DNA of 64,000 nucleotides from Hordeum vulgare subsp. vulgare (Eukaryota; Streptophyta; Magnoliopsida; Poales; Poaceae), in assembly GCF_904849725.1 (NCBI RefSeq), contig NC_058518.1, positions 327,258,581-327,322,580 of the forward strand, read 5' to 3'. The notes below the pieces were generated by a model, which saw nothing but the letters and a program-made list of their open reading frames with translations, had not been told where the DNA came from and ran no database searches. Position 1 is the first letter of the stretch, and each line of letters starts with the position of its first letter. Shown one piece after another: positions 21,876 through 34,841 of this stretch. Both the position numbers and the translations under genes were made by a program.

Positions 21876-24800
21876 TTGAGTTTGTGGATTATTTAAGCTT
21901 GCAGGTCTGTCTGAGGATGATGTCAAGAAGAAGGCCTTTCCTTTATCTTTGAAGGAAAAGGTGTTGACATGGTATAGGCTATGTGATGATATTGGATCAT
22001 GGAACTACAACCGGTTGAAATTGGAATTTCATTAGAAGTTTTGTCCTATGCATCTAGTTTATCATGATCGGAATTATATTTATAATATTTGGCCTTGTGA
22101 AGGAGAAAGAATCGCTCAAGCTTGGGCGAGTCTTAAGTCAATGTTATATTCATGCCCCAATCATGAGCTCCCGAGGGAAATGATTATTCCGAATTTTTAT
22201 GCTTGGCTCTCTCGTAATGATCAATCCATGCTCGACACTTCTTGTGCTGGTTCCTTTATGAAGAAAGATATTGAATTCAAATGGGATTTATTAGAAAGAA
22301 TTAAACGCAACTATGAAGATTGGGAACTCGAGGAATGTAATGAGCTAGGTGTAAGCCTTAAGTTTGATTGTGTTAAATTCTTTATAGACACCAATGTTAG
22401 GACTAAATATGGACATGAATGTGAGGTAGTAGCTTCATTTTGTGAATCTTTTGTTACTCATGTTGATCTCCCCAAGGAGAAGTGGTTTAAATATCATCCT
22501 CCCGTTGAAGTTAAAGTGGTAGAACCTATTAAAGTTGAAGAAGAAACTACTATTTATTATGCTGATCCTGTTATTCCTACTGCTTATATTGAGAAACCAC
22601 CCTTTCCTGTTAGGATAAAGTAACATGCTAAAGCTTCAAATGTGGTTCGTAAGAGTTGTACTAGAACACCTATACCTCCTGAAAAAATTAAAGTTGAACC
22701 TAAAATTGCTATGGTTAAAGATCTCTTGGTTGATAATATTGATGGGCATGTCATTCACTTATGTGATGAAGCCGCTAGAATTGCTAGACCTAATACTAAG
22801 GGTAAACATAGACCTATTGTTGGTGTGCCTGTTGTTTCTGTTAAAATAGGAGATCATTATTATCATGGCTTATGTGATGTGGGTGCTATTGTGAGTGCAA
22901 TTCCCTTTACCATATACCAAGAAATTATGAATGATATTGCACCAGCCGAATTAGAGGAAATTGATGTTACCATCAAGCTTTTTAATAGAGATATTGTTTC
23001 ACCAATTGGGATTGTTAGAGATGTTGAAGTCTTGTGTGGGAAAATAAAGTATCCTACTGATTTTCTTGTTCTTTGTTCCCCACAAGATTATTTTTGTCCC
23101 ATTATATTCAGTAGACCCTTCTTGAATACTGTTAATGCTAAGACTGATTGTGAAAAAGAAACGGTTACTGTAAGTTTTGGGGATGCATCTCATGAGTTCA
23201 AGTTTCCTAAATTTCGTAGACAACCCCATGACAAAGAAGTGCCTAGTAAATATGAAATTATTGGTCTCACTTTTATCGTTGTGCCTCCTACCGATCCCTA
23301 AGAACAATATTTGATAGACCATGAAAATGATATGCATATGAATGAAAGGAACGAAATAGATAAGATTTTCTTTGATCAGCAACCTATTTTGAAACACAAC
23401 CTGCCTGTTGAAATACTTGGGGATGCTCCTCCACCTAAGGTGATCTCGTGTTTGAGCTTAAACAATTACGTGATACTCTGAAGTATGCTTATCTTGATGA
23501 AAAAGAGATATATTCTGTTATTATTAGTGCTAACCTTTCAGAGCATGAAGAAAAGATTTTATTGAAAACTCTCAGGAAGAACCGTGCCGCTATTGGATAT
23601 ACTCTTGATGATCTTAAAGGCATTAGTCCCACTCTATGTCAGCACAAAATCAATATGGAGCCTGATGCTAAACTAGTTGTTGATCACCAACGACGATTAA
23701 ATCCTAAAATGAAGGAAGTGGTAAGAAATGAAATACTAAAACTTCTAGATGCAGGTATAATTTATCCTATTGCTGATAGTAGATGGGTTAGTCCCATTCA
23801 TTGTGTCCCTAAAAAGGGGGGGTATTACAGTTGTTCCTAATGATAAAGATGAATCGATCCCGTAAAGAATTGTTACAGGATATAGAATGGTAATTGATTT
23901 CAGGAAATTAAATAAGGCTACTAGGAAAGATCATTATCCGCTACCTTTTATTGATCAAATGCTAGAAATACTATCCAAACATACACATTTTTGCTTTCTA
24001 GATGGTTATACTGGCTTCTCTCAAATACCTGTATCAAAAGAGGATCAAGAGAAGAACACTTTTACTTGCCCTTTCAGTACCTTTTCTTATAGATGTATGC
24101 CTTTTGGTTTATGCAATGCACCTGCTACATTTCAAAGATGTATGATGGCTATATTCTCTAAATTTTGTGAAAAGATTGTCGAGGTTTTCATGGATGATTT
24201 TTTTCGTTTATGAAACTTCTTTTGATGATTGCTTGTGCAACCTTGATCGAGTTATGCCGAGATGTGAAGAAACCTCTTTTGCAAAAGGATGTTCCATTTG
24301 TTTTTGATGATGACTATGTAGAAGCATTTGAAATTCTTAAGAGAGCCTTGATCACTGCACCTCTTGTTCAACCACCTGATTGGAACCTACCGTTTGAAAT
24401 TATGTGTGATGCTAGTGATTATGATGTTGGTGTTGTTCTAGGACAAAGAGTTGATAAGAAATTAAATGTCATCCATTACGCTAGTAAAACTCTAGACACT
24501 GCTCAAAGAAACTACACTACCATTGAAAAGGAATTTTTAGCAGTTGTGTTTGCTTGCAATAAGTTTAGACCTTATATTGTTGATTCCAAAGTAACTGTTC
24601 ACACTGATCACGCTGCTATTAAGTACCTTATGGAAAATAAAGATGTGAAACCTAGACTTATTAGATGGGTTCTTCTGCTACAATAATTTGATTTGCATAT
24701 TATTGATAGAATGGGCGCCGATAACCCCGTAGCAGATAACTTGTCTAGATTAGAGAATGTTCTTGATGACCCACTACCTATTGATGATAGCTTTCCTGAT

Positions 24801-26177
24801 GAATAATTAGTTGTCATAAATGCTTCATGCAATGCTCCTTGTTATGCTGATTATGCTAATTACATCGTTGCTAAATTTATACCGCCTAGGTTCACATACC
24901 AACAAAAGAAAAAGTTCTTCTATGATTTAATACATTACTTTTGGGACGATCCACACCTTTATAAAGAAGGAGTAGATGGTATTATTAGATGTTGTGTACC
25001 TGAGCATGAACAGGGACAAATCCTATACAAGTGTCACTCCGAGGCCTACGGAGGACATCACGCTGGAGTTAGAGCTGCACACAAGGTATTAGAATCTGGT
25101 TTTTATTGGCTAACTCTCTTCAAGGATTCTCGTAAGTTTGTCTTGTCTTGTGATGAATGTCAAAGAATTTGTAATATTAGTAGACGTCAGGAAATGCCTA
25201 TGAATTACTCTCTCGTTATTGAACCATTTGATGTTTGGTGTTTTGATTATATGGGACATTTTCCAAAATCCAACGGGTATACTCATATTCTAGTTGTTGT
25301 TGATTATGTTACTAAGTGGGTAGAAGCTATTCCAACTAGTAGTGCTGATCATAACACTTCTATTAAAATGTTGAAATAAGTTATTTTCCCTAGATTTGGA
25401 GTCCCTAGATATTTAATGACTGATGGTGGTTCACACTTTATTCATGGTGCTTTTCCGTAAATTGCTTGCTAGGTATGATGTTAATCATAGAATTGTACCC
25501 CTTATCATCCCCAGTCTAGTGGGAAAGTAGAATTGAGCAATAGAGAAATTAAGTTGATCTTGCAAAAGATCGTTAATAGATCTAGAAAGAATTGGTCCAA
25601 GAAACTTGAAGATGCATTATGGGCTTATAGAACCGCTTACAAAAACCCTATGGGTATATATCCTTATAAAATGGTTTATGGTAAAGCATGACACTTACCG
25701 CTAGAGCTAGAACATAAAGCTTATTGGGCAATTAAAGAGCTCAACTATGATTTCAAACTTGCTGGTGAAAAGAGGTTATTTGACATTAGCTCACTTGATG
25801 AATGGAAAACTCGGGCCTATGAGAATGCCAAGTTGTTTAAAGAAAAGGTTAAGAGATGGCATGATAGAAGGATACAAAAGCGTGAATTCTCTGTAGGCGA
25901 TCATGTCTTGCTATACAACTCTCGTTTAAGATTGTTTGCAAGAAAACTTCTCTCTAAATGGGAAGGTCCTTACATCATTGAGGAAGTATATCGTTCCGGT
26001 GCCATCAAGATCAACAAAGCCGAAGGCACAAATCCGAAGGTGGTAAATAGGAAAAGAATCAAACATTGTATCTCAGGTACTCCCATAAATGTTGAAACTA
26101 ATATTATCAATACCATAACTCCGGAAGAATACATTAGGGAGACCTATCAGAACGCCTTGGAGCCCGAAAATGAATAG
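21876..26177 (+). pseudogene. Athila gag-pol, heavily mutated
   Basis: Gag: LSLKEKVLTWYRLCDD near 21940, a TAG at 22033, then an open frame to 22623. Protease: HGLCDVGAIVSAIPF near 22870 with DVG where DSG or DLG is usual. RT: RRLNPKMKEVVRNEILKLLD (23690-23760), FRKLNKATRKDHYPLPFIDQ (23900) and VEVFMDDFF (24180). After 24213 the C-terminal part of RT is missing, and text resumes at [13 protein letters not shown] (24270), an internal deletion. RNase [15 protein letters not shown] (24400) and [10 protein letters not shown] (24600). Integrase: CDECQRI (25145), VWCFDYMGHFP, TDGGSHF (25420) and [10 protein letters not shown] (25530). The tail ends near 26177. Stops and frameshifts separate most blocks, so no function remains. 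Confidence 0.85.
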
Positions 26178-26504
26178 GTATGTGCTATGGTAAGCAAAGC
26201 GGCTACAAAACGTTTTCGATGGGAATTTTTACCAGTTTTGGAACATTTAAAAAATTAGGAAAATTTAAAGCAGTCCGAAGCGTGCACGAGGAGGCGACAA
26301 GCCAGGGGGCGCAGCCTACCCCCCTGGCCGCGCCCTGCAGGCTTGTGGCCACCCCGTGCACCCTCCGGACTCCGTTTTCTTGTGGAATACTCCCTCGGGT
26401 TGGCAAAACTTTAGTATATAATCTCCCAAAGGTTTTGACCTTCATATCTCGACAATATTTCATGTTTTCGTTTCGAGCTGTTTGTGCAGCAGATTTAGAG
26501 CAAG

Positions 26505-26959
26505 ATGTCTTTGCAAGAGTCGGTCGGGGAGAATCGTGCCTTGCACCTGACACCGGGGGCCGCGACATTCAGCAAAGCCAACCACATCGGGCAGGCCATG
26601 AAGGAAAATATGGGGGCTAACTAGAAAAGGATAGATGCTATGGAGGAAGACCAAGAAGTTACCTCTCGTTTACAACTTGAAGCCATGTTGGAAGAACTTC
26701 AGAGCTCAGCAATTCTGAACTCGGTTAGCCCTCCCAATGCTAAATTTCTTACTTATGAAAATATGAAAAAGAGTGTTTCCTTTCCCCCGCAGTAATTGAA
26801 CATCCATGGGTTATGGAAGCTCTAACCGTCACTAGGAAACTTCGCAAGGAAATAATGGATCTCATATGGAGAAATAATAAGCTCGATGAGGAGAATCGCA
26901 TTCTGAGGGGCATCATCGCCAAGAATATAAAACCACTACCTCCGAAGAAAGATAACTAA
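26505..26959 (+). pseudogene. ORF downstream of Athila pol, broken
   Basis: It begins MSLQESVGENRALHLTPGA and is stopped by TAG at 26622. It continues RIDAMEEDQEVTSRLQLEAM, and a shift near the C-run at 26784-26788 leads to KEIMDLIWRNNKLDEENRIL and a stop at 26957. Glu/Leu-rich spacing suggests a coiled coil. Similar ORFs follow pol in Triticeae Athila elements, the position of the env-like gene, but I see no signal peptide or membrane segment. Role unknown. Confidence 0.6.
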
Positions 26960-28694
26960 ACACATGGGTATGGGCACTCCCCTTGGCTTGTCCCAAGCTT
27001 GGGGGAGGTGCCCCGGTATCGTATCACCATCACACCTTTTTTACTTTTTTGTTTTTCTTCGTTCGATCCTTTTAGTTATATCTTGATCTAGTAGAATAAA
27101 GTTTTAGTGTGATATAGTTTTGAGTTTTCTTTATGTTCCACCTATGTAAGCAAGTCCGGGAGTTATATAGTAATGAGTAGTTTTGAGTCAAGGGTTTTGC
27201 TTGCTTGCTATGATCTTGAGAAAAAGAAATAGAAAAAAGTATAGAATAAAAGCAAAAAGGGGCATACATAATGATCTTATGGGGAGTGATGACTTCACTT
27301 ATAAAAGGTATGTTGATTGAAATTTGTTGTGAGTTGACAAACAAAGCTATCGGTAATTGTTGCAATTATGAGGAAGTAATAAAGAAACAGAGGTTCACAT
27401 ATAAATATATTATCTTGGACATCTTTTATGATTGTGAGCACTCATTAAAATACTACTCCCTTCGTTCCTAAATATAAGTCTTTTAAGAGATTTCAATAGA
27501 GGTCTACATACGGAGCAAAATGAGTGAATCTATAGTCTAAAGTATGTCTATATACATCCGTATGTAGTTCATTAGTGAAACCTTTACAAAGACTTATATT
27601 AAGGAACGGAGGGAGTATATGTTAAGGAGTTGATGTTGGATAAGGAAGACAACATAATGAGTTATGTTTGCTTATTTTCGAATAGAAGTTATATGGGTGC
27701 AGATCCTTTAACATGTGTCGCTTGCTTCCACCTCATATTAGCCAAAAACTTCTGCACCAAGTAGAGATACTACTTGTGCATCCAAAAACCTTTAACTCAG
27801 TTTTTCCTTGAGATTCCACGATACCTACCTATGTATTGAGTAAGATCCTTCAAGTAAGTTGTCATCCGTGCAGGCAATAAAAATGCTCTTTTAATATGCG
27901 TGGTTTATTAGTGCGAGGAAAATAAACTTTATATGAACTTGTGATATAGAAGAAATAAAAGCGACAAACTGCATAATAAAGTTCTTTATCACAAGGGGCA
28001 ATATAAAGTGACGTTCTTTTGCATTAAGGGATTTTGCATCCAACTATAAAAGCGCATGACAACCTGTGCTTCCCTCTGCGAAGGGCCTATCTGTTACCTT
28101 TACTTTCTAGTACTTTCCTTTATGTAAGAGTCGTGGTGATCTTCACCATTTCCTTTATTTCACCTTTATCTTTTGGCAAGCGTCATGTGTTGGGGAATGA
28201 TCTAGACAAATATATCCACTCGCATGTGTGTGATCATGAGTTATTATTGTTGACATTACCCTTGGGGTAAATAGTTGGGAGGCAAAACTATAAGCCCCTA
28301 TCTTTCTCTATGTCCGATTGAAGCTTTGACCTCATAGGTACCGCATGAGTGTTAGCAATTACGAAAGACCATAAGATGATTGAGTACGTGGATTTGCCTT
28401 ACAAGCTCTTATATTGACTCTTTCCTACGTTGCGATAAATTGGAATTGCTTCAATGACTGAAATCATAGTTTGTTAGTTCTCAATAAAATTCTTGATTCA
28501 TATTTTGCCTTGTGAATGAATTGTTACTCTAGTATAAGATATTATATGTCAATATGTATTGCTATTCTAAACAAATCATGATGCCTTCATGCCCGCATTT
28601 TATTTTATCGACACCTCTATCTCTAAACATGTGGGCATATTTATTGATCTTGGCTTTCGATTGACGACAAGCGAGGTCTAAGCTTGGGGGGAGT
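26960..28694 (+). other. Athila 3' non-coding region and polypurine tract
   Basis: No gene. A Stowaway MITE sits at 27456-27615. AAGCTTGGGGGAG occurs at about 26995 and again as AAGCTTGGGGGGAG at 28680-28693, directly before the LTR; the second is the real polypurine tract. Segments at 27960-28420 match 4320-4760 in reverse orientation. Confidence 0.7.
27456..27615. mobile_element. Stowaway MITE, copy 1 (160 bp, TSD TA)
   Basis: It starts CTCCCTTCGTTCCTAAATAT and ends AGGAACGGAGGGAG, flanked by TA. It belongs to the Triticeae Thalos-like group. Identical length to the copies at 55632 and 62406. Confidence 0.92.
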
Positions 28695-30217
28695 TGATAC
28701 GTCCATTTTGAATCATGCTTTTATATCAATATTTATTGCATTATGGGATGTTAATACACATTATGGTACAATACTTGTGCCTTTTCTCTCTTATTTTACA
28801 AGATTTACATGAAGAGGGAGAATGCCGGCACCTGGAATTCTGGACTCGAAAAGGAGCAAATCTGAGAGACCTATTCTACACAGCTCCAAAAGTCCTGAAA
28901 AGTTATGGAGAATTGTTCTGGAATATATAAAAAATAATGGGCTAAAGAAATACCGGAGGGGACCCACGAGGAGGTCACAAGCCAGGGGGCATGGCCTACC
29001 CCCTCGCCGCACCCTGCAGGCTTGTGAGCCCCCTGGCAGGCCTCCGGTGCCCATCTTATGCTATATGAAGGGTTTTGACGTGGAAAAAATCATATCATAG
29101 CTTTCGGGATGCAGCGTCACCGTCTCGAGGCGGAACTTCGACAGAACTAATCTAGAGCTCCAGCGGAGCTATTCCGCCGGGGAAACTTTCCTCCCGGAGG
29201 GGGAAATCAAAGCCATCGTCATCACCAACGATCCTATCATCGAGAGGGGGTCAATCTCCATCAACATCTTCATCAGCACCATCTCCTTTCCAAACCCTGG
29301 TTCATATCTTGTATCCGATCTTTATCTCAAAACCTCAGAATGGTACGTATGGGTTGCTAATAGAGTTGAATACTCCTTGTAGTTGATGCTAGTTGGTTTA
29401 CTTGGTGGAATATTATATGTTCAGATCCTTAATGATTATTAATACTCCTATGATTATGAAAATGAATATGCTTTGTGAGTAGTTACATTTGTTCCCGAGG
29501 ACATGGGATAGGTCTTGTTATAAGTAATCATGTGAATTTGGTATTCGTTCAATATTTTGATAAGATGTATGTTGTATCTCCTCTAGAGGTGTCATGTGAA
29601 CGTCGACTACATGACACTTCACCATTATTTGGGCCTAGGGGAAGGCATTGGGAAGTAATAAGTAGATGATGGGTTGCTAGAGTGACAGAAGCTTAAACCC
29701 TAGTTGATGCGTTGCTTCGTAAGGGGCTGATTTGGATCCATATGTTTCATTCTATGGTTAGATTTATCTTAATTTTTCTTTCGTAGTTGTGGATGCTTGC
29801 GAGAGAGGTTAATCATAAGTGGGGTGTTTGTCCAAGTAAGGGAAGCACCCAAGCACCGGTCCACCCACATATCAAATTATCAAAGTAACGAACGTGAATC
29901 ATATGAGCATGATGAAAACTAGCTTGACATAACTTCCCATGTGTCCTCGGGAGCGCTTTTCTTTATATAAGAGTTTGTCTAGGCTAGTCCTTCGCTACAA
30001 AAAGGATTGGGACACCTTGATGCACCATCGTTACATTTTTTACTTGCTACCCGTTATGAATTATCTTATCACAAAACTATCTATTATCGATAATTTCAGT
30101 GCTTGCAGAGAATACCTCACTGAAAACCGTTTTTCATTTCCTTATACTCCTCGTTGGGTTTGACACTCTTACTTATCGAAAGGATTACGATAGATCCCCT
30201 ATACTTGTGGGTCATCA
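28695..30217 (+). repeat. 3' LTR of the Athila element (1523 bp)
   Basis: It begins TGATACGTCCATTTTGAATC after the polypurine tract and ends GGGTCATCA. Its 5' partner is missing. The sequence resembles a common Triticeae Athila-lineage LTR; no internal gene is visible. Confidence 0.8.
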
Positions 30218-30822
30218 AGCCCTTACAAAACTAACTCGACTACATGATGAATCTCATTCAGCTCTTCACCGACCAGCAAGCCTACAAAGGAATCACTCAC
30301 TCCAGGTGGAGAGCATCATGGAGTTGGCGATGGAGGAGGGTTGGTGATGACGAAGACCAAGATTCCCCTCTCTGGAGCCCCAAACAGACTCCATATTAGG
30401 CCTCCCGATGAAGAACACGAGGTGGCGGTGGCTCCATATCGTGAAACGCAATGAAACTTCCTCTCTGATTTTTTCCTCCAGAAATAGGATTTTATGGCGG
30501 TGGAATTAGGGACAACCAAGCCCATGGGCCCCACTAGATACCAGGCCATGCCAGGGGGTCTAGCATGCTCTTGTGTCTAGTGGGTGCTTGGGGCCTCCCC
30601 TCTGGTGGGTCTTGGTTCCAGAAATTTTCCTTTATTCCTTCAAAAAAATCTCCAAAGAGTTTCGTTCCATTTTGAGAACTTTTATTTCTGCACGAAAACA
30701 ACACCTTGGTAGTTCTGTTGAAAACAACGCCAGTCCGGGTTAGTTTCATTCAAATCATGCAAATTAGAGTCCAAAACAAGAGCAAAAGCGGTAGGAAAAG
30801 TAGATACGATAGAGACGTATCA
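30218..30822 (-). repeat. Truncated 3' LTR of the minus-strand Athila element
   Basis: The first 605 bp of an LTR read from 30822 leftwards. The opening (TGATACGTCTC, then a match to the GGACTCTAATTTGCATGATT type of text) resembles the LTR at 17736. Only the start is present. Confidence 0.7.
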
Positions 30823-33087
30823 ACTCCCCCAAGCTTAACCCATTGCTTGTCCTCAAGAAATTTAGTTAACAAACTGAAAGTGATAAAGAAAAACTTTTAT
30901 GAAGTCTTCTGTTCTTGTTTACATATACATGTTTAGAGGGCACCCAGGTCTTTAGCATAAATCTTGACTAATCATATCAACAATAACCCTTAGAAACTAT
31001 ATTAGCTCATATCAATGGCATAATCAACTAGCAAGCAATAGTAAGATAACTCAAAAACCAACACTTGATCAAAACAATCATGATAAAATATGACAATAAT
31101 GGTATATCGCTAGCCCTTTCTGAGATGGAAAAACATAAATGCAGAGAACTTCCAAAGTTCAAGAAGTGACTAGACATTGTAATTGATGGTAAAAGAGATC
31201 CAGTCATGGTGCAAACAACGACTAACTAGACACGAAGCATGAGGATGACATGAGTTCTCTTAGGTTTGGTGCTTATTGAATCAAAGTAAAAATAAAATAC
31301 CACGAAAGTAAATAGAAAGTACCTTTGTAGAGGGAAGCATGGATTTGCAGTGGTGCGAGAGTTCATAGCCAAAATTAGAGATAAATTATTTTGGGAGGTA
31401 CACCCTTCCTTTCAACATTACGACCAAGAGTTATTGGTATATTCCATGCTAAACAAATAAGTGGTGGTTCCCAGGCGGTAAAAGTAAAGGTTTACTCCCC
31501 TCCACCAACAAACACACTCCATGGCTAGCCAAATCCACGGGTGCCATCCATACCAACAACAATCCAGGTTTTTTTTAATTATTTGCGATTTATGATTTTG
31601 GGATTGGGAGTCCCTTTTAACCAGCCCCTCTCGTGCAAGGATGAGTGAATAAACACTCATCATGAGAATAACCCGCTTAGCATGGAAGATAATGACCGCC
31701 CTTTGTTGCTCCATGAGCGGTCCACACACACAAAAGAGAAGTTCATTTGAAATATTAGATGTGGCACATGCAAATTTACTTAGAACGACAGGGTAATAGC
31801 GCATATAGGTAGGTATAGTGGACTCATCTAGAATAACTTTGTTTCAAGGATTTTGATGCACAAGCAGTATTGACGCTTAGTACAGGCGAAGGCTAGCAAA
31901 TAGGTTGGGAAGCGACCATCTAGAGAGCGAAGACGGTAATGAACATGCTTTTATGACTAATTATCGTTGCATACTAGCATGAGTAGGATATAAACACCTT
32001 GAACATAAATATCATGGAGGCTATGTTGGTTTTGATTCAACTACATGCGTGAACAAGTGCCAAGTCAAGCCACTCGAACATTCAGAGGAGGATACCATAT
32101 CATCATACTACATCACAACTATTTTAATGCATGTTGACATCCAAGATAATCATTATCCACTCCTAGCTACTTAAGCATGGCATGAACAACTATAATTTCT
32201 AATTGTTATTACAAACATGTTTGGTCATAATACACTAAATCATGGATACTAGTCTAATCATATTTAAAAAAACAAAAACAAGTTGAGTTCATACCCGCTT
32301 CTCTTTGCCACAATCACTTCATCAAATATCGTAATTATTGCCTTTCACTTGCATGACCGAACGATGTGAAAATAATAATAGTGCAAGAGTACCGTGGAAT
32401 AAGCTGTAATCTGCAATATTTTATTCAAAAGGAGAAGACAAAGTAATATGGGCTCTTTATTAGATCAATAACATGCATATGAGAGACACTCAACATTTTC
32501 ATCGGGGCCTTCCCCTTGGGTATAACTCAAAGAGGGAAAAGAAATTCAGAAAAACACACTAAAATATTTTTGGAGTTTTTAATTTTTCAAGAGGAAAGAA
32601 AATTAAAGAAGGGAAACTAAAACGATAAAAACTATTTACACGGGAAAACTCCCAACAAGCAAAAGAAGAAGAAAAGAGATCTTTTTTGGTTTTGTGCAAG
32701 TTTTTTGAACACACAAGAAGAAAGCAAGAAGATAAATTTGACATGGATAATACAGTGCAAGAGTGTGAACACCGACAACTAGAATATGTAAGCATGAATG
32801 TAAAGTCGGTGGAAACACGTACTCCCCCAAGCTTAGGCTTTTGGCCTAGCTTGGTAATCACTACCCGTAGTGGCTTGGGTAATAGTCAGTATGGTAACTC
32901 ATGGAAGCCCTTGATGCAGCCTCCATTGCCTGTTGTATTCTTATGCCTCCCTCTCATAGACATAATATCTTCCTTTTTCTTGATAATCAAAGAGGATAGG
33001 CGCAGACAAAATAACAGACACAACAGGTTTCTTATTAAACATTAGTTTCTAGTTATAATCAGTAATAGTGGCCTTTATGTAATTGTG
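30823..33087 (-). other. 3' non-coding region of the minus-strand Athila element
   Basis: No gene is seen in about 2.3 kb. Polypurine-like motifs (plus-strand CCCCCAAGCTTA) occur at 30826 and 32824; the first abuts the LTR. Frames at 31418-31804 and 32559-33045 are open on both strands and have no recognisable motif. Confidence 0.6.
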
Positions 33088-33952
33088 TCACTTCATGGCC
33101 TCAAAATCTAAATACTGAGTAGGAAGAATAGGGTCACTAGACCACGGTGACATGCCATACTTCTTGGCTAAATGGGAGGCATAAATTCCGCCATAAAAAT
33201 TGCCACAGTCAGAAATGCGTTGTAATCCGTGTGCTACGGCTGCTCCAAGATTATAGCATTTAGTTCCAAATAACACAGTATGCATGAGACTCAAGTCTGG
33301 GGCACATAAGGTACTACAATCTTGCTTTCCCACTATGCATTTTCCTTTAAAGAGTGCTAGGTAACGAATTGAAGGAAAATGTATACTATTTATTCTACCT
33401 TGAGTTACTCCCCTATCTTCACCAAAGAAAAGACTAGTTAAAAAATGCCTCATACTCATATGTTGCTGGTTCATCTAACGAACCCCGTCGTGGAATTTTA
33501 CATGCATCGGAGAAATCATCTAGAGACATAGTGAAGGCATTTCCGTAGAGGTTAAAGGAGACTTTGAATTCTCGAGGATAAAATTTAAATCCCTTAGGTA
33601 AAGTTTTAGTAAGATGATAATGTTTCGTGCACTTATCTGCGATGAAAGGTGCGAGCTCAGTATTATGAATGTATTGCTCAAATTCTTCCTTAATGCCTGC
33701 ACCCAACACAAAGTCATCACTTGGCCAAAGGCACGATTTGGCGTGGGCTTCTCGCACCAAACTTTCACTTGGATCAGCATAAGACTGTCGTATCGGAGTC
33801 TCACTTGATGATGCCTCCGAGGACTTCCTCCTCGAAGAACTCCTCTTGAACCAGCTCCTTATTCCTACATATAAATTTTTGAAAATTTTGGGCCACAAAA
33901 CTTCACAAGACTGATAGCAACTACTCATAAGAGTGCCTAGATCCCAAAACAA
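33088..33952 (-). pseudogene. ATHILA ORF (env-position protein), one frameshift
   Basis: The first frame runs from 33952 with a basic Ser/Arg stretch (WFKRSSSRRKSSEASSSE), then FEQYIHNTELAPFIADKC, PREFKVSFNLYGNAF and LDEPATYEYEAFF. In the overlapping frame it continues FLTSLFFGEDRGVTQGRINS, CAPDLSLMHTVLFG and FYGGIYASHLAKKYGM to a stop at 33088. This matches the plant ATHILA ORF family encoded between pol and the 3' LTR of Athila elements, whose function is unknown. The two halves are separated by a one-base change in a T-run near 33437-33445 (plus-strand A-run). Otherwise the reading is long and well kept. Confidence 0.75.
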
Positions 33953-34083
33953 GAATTCAAACTACTTGGAAATTCAAGGATTCAACATGCAAGCTGATCT
34001 AAGACAGCACCTAGAGTAGCTAATTACTTCTAAGGTAAACCACTAAAGCAAAAACTAATTGGAGGACTCGGGGAGTTACATAC

Positions 34084-34629
34084 TATTGGGGATATTATCC
34101 TGCCATGAGACTCGCCCTAGGGGGTCGGGTCAAGATGATGGCGGCTCAGCATCCATACTCAAGACGGGCCATTACTTATGAAGCAGAAGACGCAAGGCGT
34201 ATACCATGAGAGCCGGTTGCGGTCTAAGACATGAAGAGGGCGACTTACGCCCATGCGGGAGAAGAGTCGCCAGGAGTTTCCTTGCTTAAGGGGCAAGGCG
34301 AGTTAGAGAAATGCCGGCTCACGAACCGTAATGTGACCCGGACTCTTGGAAACCTAGGGCCTCGACCTGTATATAAGGGCAAGTCTTTAGGGGTGGTATA
34401 TTAGGTGAACATCGATCGAGAGCTAGGTCAGGCGAATCCGCACCCTTGTAATCGATTTCCACAACAATATACACATAGCAAGACATAGGCTTTTACCTCA
34501 ATCTGAGGGGCCGCACCTGGGTAAACTCGTCTCCCGTTCCTGATCAACCCCTTTCAGTCACCACATAGTTGCGATGGCTTCACCACCAAGTCCTTTCACG
34601 AGGACATCTATCATGACAAAACCACGACA
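34084..34629 (+). repeat. 5' LTR of the Tat element (546 bp)
   Basis: It begins TATTGGGGATATTATCC, with TA in place of the usual TG, and ends CACGACA. A TATA box TATATAAG is at 34370-34377. The CACGAGGACATCTA segment near its end recurs at 56165-56178. Confidence 0.75.
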
Positions 34630-34631
34630 AT

Positions 34632-34649
34632 TGGCGCCCACCGTGGGGC
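34632..34649 (+). promoter_or_regulatory. Primer-binding site of the Tat element
   Basis: TGGCGCCCACCGTGGGGC follows the LTR end by two bases and is the typical site of Tat/Retand elements. Confidence 0.88.
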
Positions 34650-34841
34650 TGCGCACAGCGGAGTTGAGTTCTCGAAGGGAGCCCTTCCAGGGTTTGGGAA
34701 CTATGCGGTCGGCCTCATGACCAGGAGTCACCGCGGAAGGCGTTACGTCGACAATTCAAGCTGGGTCCCGAGGCCGGTTTAATCGAATCAGGATACCGGG
34801 TCCCCTTCGGTAAGATCCATGTCTTCATCAGCAAGATCGGA

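Larger units (their letters stand above)
21876..30217 (+). mobile_element. Athila-type gypsy element, 5'-truncated, with 3' LTR
   Basis: Gag, protease, RT, RNase H and integrase remnants lie in order at 21876-26177. A downstream ORF, a long 3' non-coding region, a polypurine tract (28680-28694) and a 3' LTR (28695-30217) follow. No 5' LTR or primer site is present; the left edge abuts the MITE. This is the only Athila copy here with pol and a model for the partner of the pol-less elements. Confidence 0.85.
30218..34083 (-). mobile_element. Athila-type element, 3' part only, minus strand
   Basis: On the minus strand an ATHILA-type ORF (33952-33088) is followed by about 2.2 kb of non-coding DNA. 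A polypurine tract (30836-30824) and an LTR starting TGATACGTCTCTATCG at 30822 come next. The LTR breaks off at 30218 after 605 bp, where the plus-strand Athila LTR ends. The upstream part is cut by the Tat element at 34084. Gag and pol are not in the window. Confidence 0.75.
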
